DNA from: an uncultured Oscillospiraceae bacterium
GTDB lineage: Bacteria; Bacillota; Clostridia; Oscillospirales; Oscillospiraceae
NCBI GenBank assembly: GCA_900756495.1
Contig: CAAEKI010000077.1
Span: 1 to 10,416, forward strand
Length of the DNA: 10,416 nt
Reading direction: 5' to 3'
Of the stretch, positions 6,026 to 10,416 are shown in pieces (the stretch's first letter is position 1; every line of letters starts with the position of its first letter). Under the pieces are notes generated by a model. The model saw nothing but the letters and a program-made list of their open reading frames with translations. It searched no databases and was not told where the DNA came from. Made by a program: the position numbers and the translations under genes.

Positions 6026-7951
6026 TTGTCTGTAGTGCCCATGAAGCTGCTTACTGTGGCCGGGCCGCTGGAGCAGTTTGACGCGGTGGTAACCGCCTGC
6101 GTCATCAATCAGGAATTTCATCCAGAGAATGCCCTCCAGTTTATGCGGGAGGTCGGAGGGCTTCGTCCCTTCGACGCCTCCAATCCCTACACCGCTCTCC
6201 TGCGCCGGGCGGAGGACGCCGCCGATCAGGTGGGCGTTGCGCTGGAGTTTGTCCCCTTTGAGGGCGCTCCTGATCCGGCGGAAGCCGCTTCCTATTTTGA
6301 CGATTTGGACCGCCGCATCGGGGACTTGGCCGCCAAAAAAGAAGAACAGGAGCACCGGGCCGAGATGGATCGGAATGCCGCCGCACAGTTGGAATACCTC
6401 CGAGGCATTCGTGAAGATTTGGACGCGCTCTGGAACATGTCTCTGGTCCGCTTTCGATATGGCTATCTGCCCCGTGAGACCTACGACAGCTTCGCCGCGT
6501 CTCTGAACCAGGAAGAGGATCTCTTCTTCTTCCCCACTGATCTGGGGCCGCGACGCGTGTATGGGGTCTATTTCGCCACCAAAACTGCTCTGCGCAGGGT
6601 GGACACGCTGTTCAATTCCCTCCATTTTGTGCGCATTCACCTGGAGGTGCAGCCCCACGGCACGGTGGAACAGGCCATTGCAGACCTCCGCTCCCAGGCC
6701 GTTGAGGCAGATGCCGCCGCCGCGTCTCTGGAGGAACAGCGCAGCGCGCTCCGGGAGGCCGAGCACGACAAGCTTCTCTCCCTTTACTCGGGATTGCGCT
6801 ATCAGAACGACGCCTACGACCTGCGGCGGTATGCCGCCCGCAGCCGGGACACCTTCTATCTCATGGGCTGGGTCCCCAAGGATGCGGCTCCCGCCCTGAT
6901 GGAGAAGCTCTCCGCGTTCTCCAACCTCTCCTGCGTGCTGGACGATGCCGGGGACGTCCCGGACGCAACTCCACCCACCAAGCTGAAAAACAGCTTTTTC
7001 GGCAGAATTTTTCATCCCTTTCTGGAGATGTACGGCCTGCCCGCCTACAATGAGATGGACCCCTCGGTCTTTATGGCCGTCACCTACTGCCTCTTTTTCG
7101 GCATCATGTTTGGCGACATCGGCCAGGGTTTGGGGCTGGCGCTCATCGGCATTGTGCTCTCCAAGTGGAAAAAGATGTGGCTGGGCAATATCATCGCCTG
7201 CTGCGGCCTGTCAGGAGCTGTCTTTGGCTGTGTGTACGGCAGTGTCTTTGGTTTCGAGGACCTTCTTCCCGGATTCAAAATCTTGGAGGACGGCCACGTG
7301 CTGATGCTTCTGATGGCCTCGCTGGCCCTGGGCGTAGTCATGCTGGCCTTTGTCATGGTGCTGAACATTGTCAATGGAATCCGTCAGCACAACTGGGAGA
7401 AAATCCTCTTCGGCCCCAACGGGGTGGCCGGCATGGTCTTCTATCTGGGGCTTATCCTGGCGGCGGTGTCTACACTGGTGCTGGGTGTGAACCTGCTGAC
7501 GCCGGCCTATATCCTTCCCGTCCTCATCCTTCCCCTGGTGCTCATTCTCCTCAAGGAACCGCTTTCCAAGCTTCTCTCCGGAGACCCGGAATGGAAAGCG
7601 ATATCCATAGGCGATCTCCTGGGCGTCGGTTTCTTTGAGCTCTTTGAAACCTTACTCTCCTATCTGACCAATACCCTCTCTTTTCTGCGTATCGGCGCCT
7701 ATGCCATCACCCACGTAGGCCTGATGCTGGTGGTCCATATGCTGGCCAATCTGGCAGGCGGAGTGGGCGGCCCTGTCGGCATCGCCATCCTGGTGCTGGG
7801 CAATATTTTTGTCATGGGCTTCGAGGGGCTGCTGGTCTGCATCCAGGTGCTCCGCCTGGAATTTTACGAGCTCTTCGGGCGTTTCTATGACGATGGCGGC
7901 GTCCCGTATGAGCCGAAAATCATAGATTACTCCGCCCGGAGCGGGTCTTAA
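6026..7951 (+). CDS. V/A-type ATP synthase subunit I (a subunit)
   Basis: A 641-residue stator subunit of normal length that forms the ion half-channels against the rotating c ring. The N-terminal half (1 to about 330) is soluble with helical arms that hold the peripheral stalks. The C-terminal half is membrane-embedded with roughly seven or eight segments, starting at MDPSVFMAVTYCLFFGIMFG. The essential channel arginine is R555 in NTLSFLRIGAYAITH, and the second conserved one is R610 in VLRLEFYELFGRFYDDGG. Translation starts at a TTG, supported by a strong upstream AGGAG and by the family-like N-terminus. It follows C by 37 nt and precedes K by 30 nt. The TTG may reduce its translation, which would fit a subunit present in one copy per complex. 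The assignment is firm. Confidence 0.95.
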   Translation: MSVVPMKLLTVAGPLEQFDAVVTACVINQEFHPENALQFMREVGGLRPFDASNPYTALLRRAEDAADQVGVALEFVPFEGAPDPAEAASYFDDLDRRIGDLAAKKEEQEHRAEMDRNAAAQLEYLRGIREDLDALWNMSLVRFRYGYLPRETYDSFAASLNQEEDLFFFPTDLGPRRVYGVYFATKTALRRVDTLFNSLHFVRIHLEVQPHGTVEQAIADLRSQAVEADAAAASLEEQRSALREAEHDKLLSLYSGLRYQNDAYDLRRYAARSRDTFYLMGWVPKDAAPALMEKLSAFSNLSCVLDDAGDVPDATPPTKLKNSFFGRIFHPFLEMYGLPAYNEMDPSVFMAVTYCLFFGIMFGDIGQGLGLALIGIVLSKWKKMWLGNIIACCGLSGAVFGCVYGSVFGFEDLLPGFKILEDGHVLMLLMASLALGVVMLAFVMVLNIVNGIRQHNWEKILFGPNGVAGMVFYLGLILAAVSTLVLGVNLLTPAYILPVLILPLVLILLKEPLSKLLSGDPEWKAISIGDLLGVGFFELFETLLSYLTNTLSFLRIGAYAITHVGLMLVVHMLANLAGGVGGPVGIAILVLGNIFVMGFEGLLVCIQVLRLEFYELFGRFYDDGGVPYEPKIIDYSARSGS

Positions 7952-8410
<459 letters not shown>

Positions 8411-8411
8411 G

Positions 8412-8720
8412 ATGAAATACTTTGTGATTACCGACAGCACCGACACTCAGGTAGGCCTCCGGCTGGCGGGCATTGAGGGCGTAGTGGTCCGTGAGGAGGC
8501 CGAAGTCCGTCAGGCTGTCGAACTGGCCGCCAGGGATCCCGACATCGGCGTGCTTCTGATCACGGAAAAGCTGGCCGGCCTGTGCGCTGACCAGATAGCC
8601 CCCCTGAAGCTGACGGCTCAGCGGCCCCTGGTAGTGGAAATCCCTGACCGGCACAGCGCCGGCCGCTCATCCGACTCCATCACCCGGTACATCCGCGAGG
8701 CCATCGGTGTGAAGATTTGA
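8412..8720 (+). CDS. V/A-type ATP synthase subunit F
   Basis: A 102-residue small soluble protein of the V/A-ATPase central rotor shaft, where F binds subunit D. It has the expected Rossmann-like alternation: KYFVITDSTDTQVGLRLAG at the start, a middle strand DIGVLLITEKLA, and PLVVEIPD near 72-79. A more mobile C-terminal helix follows (SSDSITRYIREAIG). Length is typical. The ATG lies one base after the subunit K stop and has no visible ribosome binding site, so translation probably depends on ribosomes finishing K. In the classical bacterial order F follows C or E; here it sits between K and E. Confidence 0.92.
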   Translation: MKYFVITDSTDTQVGLRLAGIEGVVVREEAEVRQAVELAARDPDIGVLLITEKLAGLCADQIAPLKLTAQRPLVVEIPDRHSAGRSSDSITRYIREAIGVKI

Positions 8721-8724
8721 GGTG
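8719..8724 (+). promoter_or_regulatory. Ribosome binding site deciding the start of subunit E
   Basis: GAGGTG overlaps the stop of subunit F and lies 7 nt before the ATG at 8732. An in-frame TTG at 8717 would sit on top of this site and add five atypical residues (the reading begins MRCNA), so the ATG is preferred. Confidence 0.6.
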
Positions 8725-8731
8725 TAATGCT

Positions 8732-9358
8732 ATGCCTGAAATGAATCAAAAGCTGGACCGTTTTACCGCCGCTATTCTGGCTGAGGCCACCGCAGAGAAG
8801 TCCCGCACAGTCAGCCAGATGACACGCAGGCGGAAAGAGACGCTCGCTGCCGCCGAGGATCAGATTCTGCGGGAAAGTTACAACTACATTCACGACCAGG
8901 TCTCCCGCATCAAAGCCGAAGCGGGACGGCGGGTATCCAGCCGGATGCTGGACAACAAGCGCTCTGTTTACCTGCGCCGGGATCAGATTGCCCACGAGGT
9001 TTTTGACGCCGTGCGGGAGAAAATTGCCGTCTATACGGCTTCCGAGGCCTATGGACGCCGTCTGCGTGAACTGATGGTGGAGGCCTCGGGACGTTTGAGC
9101 GGTGCGGAGGATATGCGGGTTTACCTGCGCCCCGGTGATATGCACTATGCCGCCGACCTCTCTGACGCCGTCCCGGAGGTTCACCTCTCCTTCCTGGAGG
9201 GAGAGTTCCAATTGGGGGGCCTGATTGTGGAGTCCCCCTCCCTCGGGCTGCGGTGCGACTCCTCCTTTGACAGCGCTTTGGAGGCCCTGGAGGGCCATTT
9301 TGCCGAGCTCTTTGGTCTCTCTCTTGCAGACGAACCGGAAGGAGGTGAGCAGGCGTGA
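8732..9358 (+). CDS. V/A-type ATP synthase subunit E (peripheral stalk)
   Basis: A 208-residue stator protein that pairs with the G/H subunit to form the peripheral stalk and caps the top of the catalytic A3B3 head. The first half (about 1-105) is a long charged helix suited to coiled-coil pairing (RFTAAILAEATAEKSRTVSQ, RRRKETLAAAEDQIL). The second half is globular, with MRVYLRPGDMHYA, then a strand pair and the family-typical GGLIVESPSLGLRCDSSFD segment near the end. Length is normal. The gap to subunit F is 11 nt, and the stop overlaps the subunit A GTG by 4 bp. Assignment is by architecture, C-terminal motif and position. Confidence 0.92.
   Translation: MPEMNQKLDRFTAAILAEATAEKSRTVSQMTRRRKETLAAAEDQILRESYNYIHDQVSRIKAEAGRRVSSRMLDNKRSVYLRRDQIAHEVFDAVREKIAVYTASEAYGRRLRELMVEASGRLSGAEDMRVYLRPGDMHYAADLSDAVPEVHLSFLEGEFQLGGLIVESPSLGLRCDSSFDSALEALEGHFAELFGLSLADEPEGGEQA
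9339..9348 (+). promoter_or_regulatory. Consensus ribosome binding site for subunit A
   Basis: AAGGAGGTGA, a full match to the 16S rRNA anti-Shine-Dalgarno, lies inside the end of the subunit E gene and ends 6 nt before the GTG start at 9355. It supports strong translation of the catalytic subunit despite the GTG start. Confidence 0.75.
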
Positions 9359-10416
9359 GTCAGAGCGAATATACTATTCACGGCGTCAATGGGCCCGTCG
9401 TCACCGTCACCGGCGGCAAGGGCCTCGCCATGATGGACATGGTCCATGTGGGAGACGAGGGGCTGATCGGCGAGGTGGTGAGCGTCGAGGGCGGCGTGAC
9501 CACAGTCCAAGTATACGAGGACACCACCGGCCTTGCTCCCGGACAAAAGGTCGTGACGGAAGGCGCCCCCATGTCTATTCTGTTGGGCCCCGGCCTTCTC
9601 AAGCATATCTTTGACGGGATCGCCCGTCCCCTTAAGGTCATTGAGGATAAGAGCGGTCCCTTTATCAGCCGGGGCCTCAATCTTCCCGCTCTGGATCTGG
9701 AGCAGAAATGGGACGTAACGGTGGCCGTAAAAGAGGGCGACACCCTGAAGAGCGGCGAGCTGTATGCCTCCTGTCCCGAGACTACCCTCATCACCCACCG
9801 ATGCTTGGTCCCCGCCGGTCTCTCCGGCACCGTAACCAAAGCCGTTCCCAACGGCTCCTACAACGTCACCGAGACCCTGGTGGAGCTGACCGACGCGCGT
9901 GGAAAGGTCCACGAACTGAAGTTGAGCCAGCGCTGGCCCATCCGCACCTCCCGCCCCTTGGGGGAGCGTCTGCCCATTGACCGCCCGCTGATCACCGGTC
10001 AGAGAATCATTGACACGCTCTTCCCCATCGGCAAGGGCGGCGCCGCCGCTATCCCCGGCCCCTTCGGCGCCGGCAAGACCATGACCCAGCATCAGCTGGC
10101 CAAGTGGTCGGACGCCGATATCATCGTCTATCTGGGCTGCGGCGAGCGCGGCAACGAGATGACGCAGGCGTTGGAGGAGTTCTCTGAACTGCTGGATCCC
10201 AAGAGCAAACAGCCCCTGATGAACCGCACCATCCTGATTGCCAATACCTCCAACATGCCTGTGGCCGCCCGTGAGGCGTCGGTCTATACCGGTATGACCA
10301 TGGCGGAGTACTACCGGGATATGGGCTATCATGTGGCGCTGATGGCCGACTCCACCTCCCGCTGGGCCGAGGCGCTGCGGGAGATCTCCGGCCGTCTGGA
10401 GGAGATGCCCGCCGAG
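9355..10416 (+). CDS. atpA: V/A-type ATP synthase catalytic subunit A, C-terminus cut by window edge
   Basis: The catalytic ATP-binding subunit of the V1/A1 head. The frame from the GTG at 9355 stays open for 354 codons to the right edge; the family is about 580-600 residues, so some 60% is present. In order there are the N-terminal beta-barrel (YTIHGVNGPVVTV), the non-homologous insertion typical of A-type catalytic subunits (about 110-190), and the nucleotide-binding domain. The Walker A loop GPFGAGKT is at 235-242 with K241, GERGNEM is at 263-269 with the catalytic-glutamate region, and Walker B ends at D332 before STSRWAEALREISGRLEEMP. All motifs are intact. The GTG overlaps the subunit E stop as GTGA, and a full-consensus ribosome binding site precedes it. 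Subunits B and D are expected next. The same complex can hydrolyse ATP to pump ions or make ATP; the sequence does not tell which. Confidence 0.96.
   Translation, partial: MSQSEYTIHGVNGPVVTVTGGKGLAMMDMVHVGDEGLIGEVVSVEGGVTTVQVYEDTTGLAPGQKVVTEGAPMSILLGPGLLKHIFDGIARPLKVIEDKSGPFISRGLNLPALDLEQKWDVTVAVKEGDTLKSGELYASCPETTLITHRCLVPAGLSGTVTKAVPNGSYNVTETLVELTDARGKVHELKLSQRWPIRTSRPLGERLPIDRPLITGQRIIDTLFPIGKGGAAAIPGPFGAGKTMTQHQLAKWSDADIIVYLGCGERGNEMTQALEEFSELLDPKSKQPLMNRTILIANTSNMPVAAREASVYTGMTMAEYYRDMGYHVALMADSTSRWAEALREISGRLEEMPAE

Noticed and set aside
6002..7015. Minus-strand open frame opposite the N-terminal half of subunit I
   Set aside because: Composition-driven shadow of a clear coding gene; no ribosome binding site or recognisable domain.
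10036..10080. Alanine in the Walker A loop (GPFGAGKT) of subunit A as an abnormal site
   Set aside because: The lysine and threonine are intact and, as I recall, Ala at this place also occurs in other bacterial V-ATPase A subunits such as that of Enterococcus; not unusual.
9181..10332. Minus-strand open frame opposite subunits E and A
   Set aside because: Shadow of two strongly conserved genes; its Gly/His/Gln-rich translation has no recognisable motif.

Overview
The window is GC-rich bacterial chromosome with densely packed genes and strong AGGAGG-type ribosome binding sites. It carries a bacterial V/A-type ATPase operon and a ThrH/Lrp/aminotransferase cluster. Together these suggest a high-GC anaerobic Clostridia member, perhaps an Oscillospiraceae-like gut bacterium (Flavonifractor/Oscillibacter/Intestinimonas type). 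That placement is inferred from gene content and protein style, not from a marker gene.

The left half (1-4381) is one leftward gene cluster. In transcription order it encodes an Lrp/AsnC-family regulator, a class I/II PLP aminotransferase, a ThrH-type HAD phosphatase/phosphotransferase, a DUF1015 protein, and IspE (CDP-ME kinase of the non-mevalonate isoprenoid pathway, cut by the left edge). Gaps run from a 4-bp overlap to 60 bp, so a single transcript is likely. It would start from a near-consensus promoter (TTGTAT, 17 bp, TATAAT) at 4444-4472. The first four genes fit amino-acid metabolism: a regulator that may sense an amino acid, a transaminase, and an enzyme family acting on phosphoserine/homoserine. 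IspE is probably a passenger.

The 240-bp divergent spacer (4382-4621) is the only real intergenic region and is noticeably AT-richer than its surroundings. It holds the leftward promoter, a candidate rightward extended -10 promoter, and two short inverted repeats that could be operators.

The right half (4622-10416) is a rightward V/A-type ATPase operon: peripheral-stalk subunit G/H, then C, I (a), K (c ring), F, E and A, with A cut by the right edge. B and D are expected just beyond. Genes overlap or nearly touch (GTGA overlap of G/H and C, 1-nt gap K/F, 11-nt gap F/E, GTGA overlap of E and A). C and A start with GTG and I with TTG. Subunit A keeps its Walker A and Walker B motifs, subunit I its two channel arginines, and subunit K its ion-binding Glu, so the enzyme looks functional. 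It would couple ATP hydrolysis or synthesis to H+ or Na+ transport across the cytoplasmic membrane.

I see no mobile element, CRISPR array, tRNA, rRNA or clear novel system. The points most worth a second look are the unusual K subunit (an extra N-terminal hydrophobic hairpin, no glutamine), the V-ATPase gene order, the DUF1015-ThrH pairing, and the regulator divergent from the ATPase operon.
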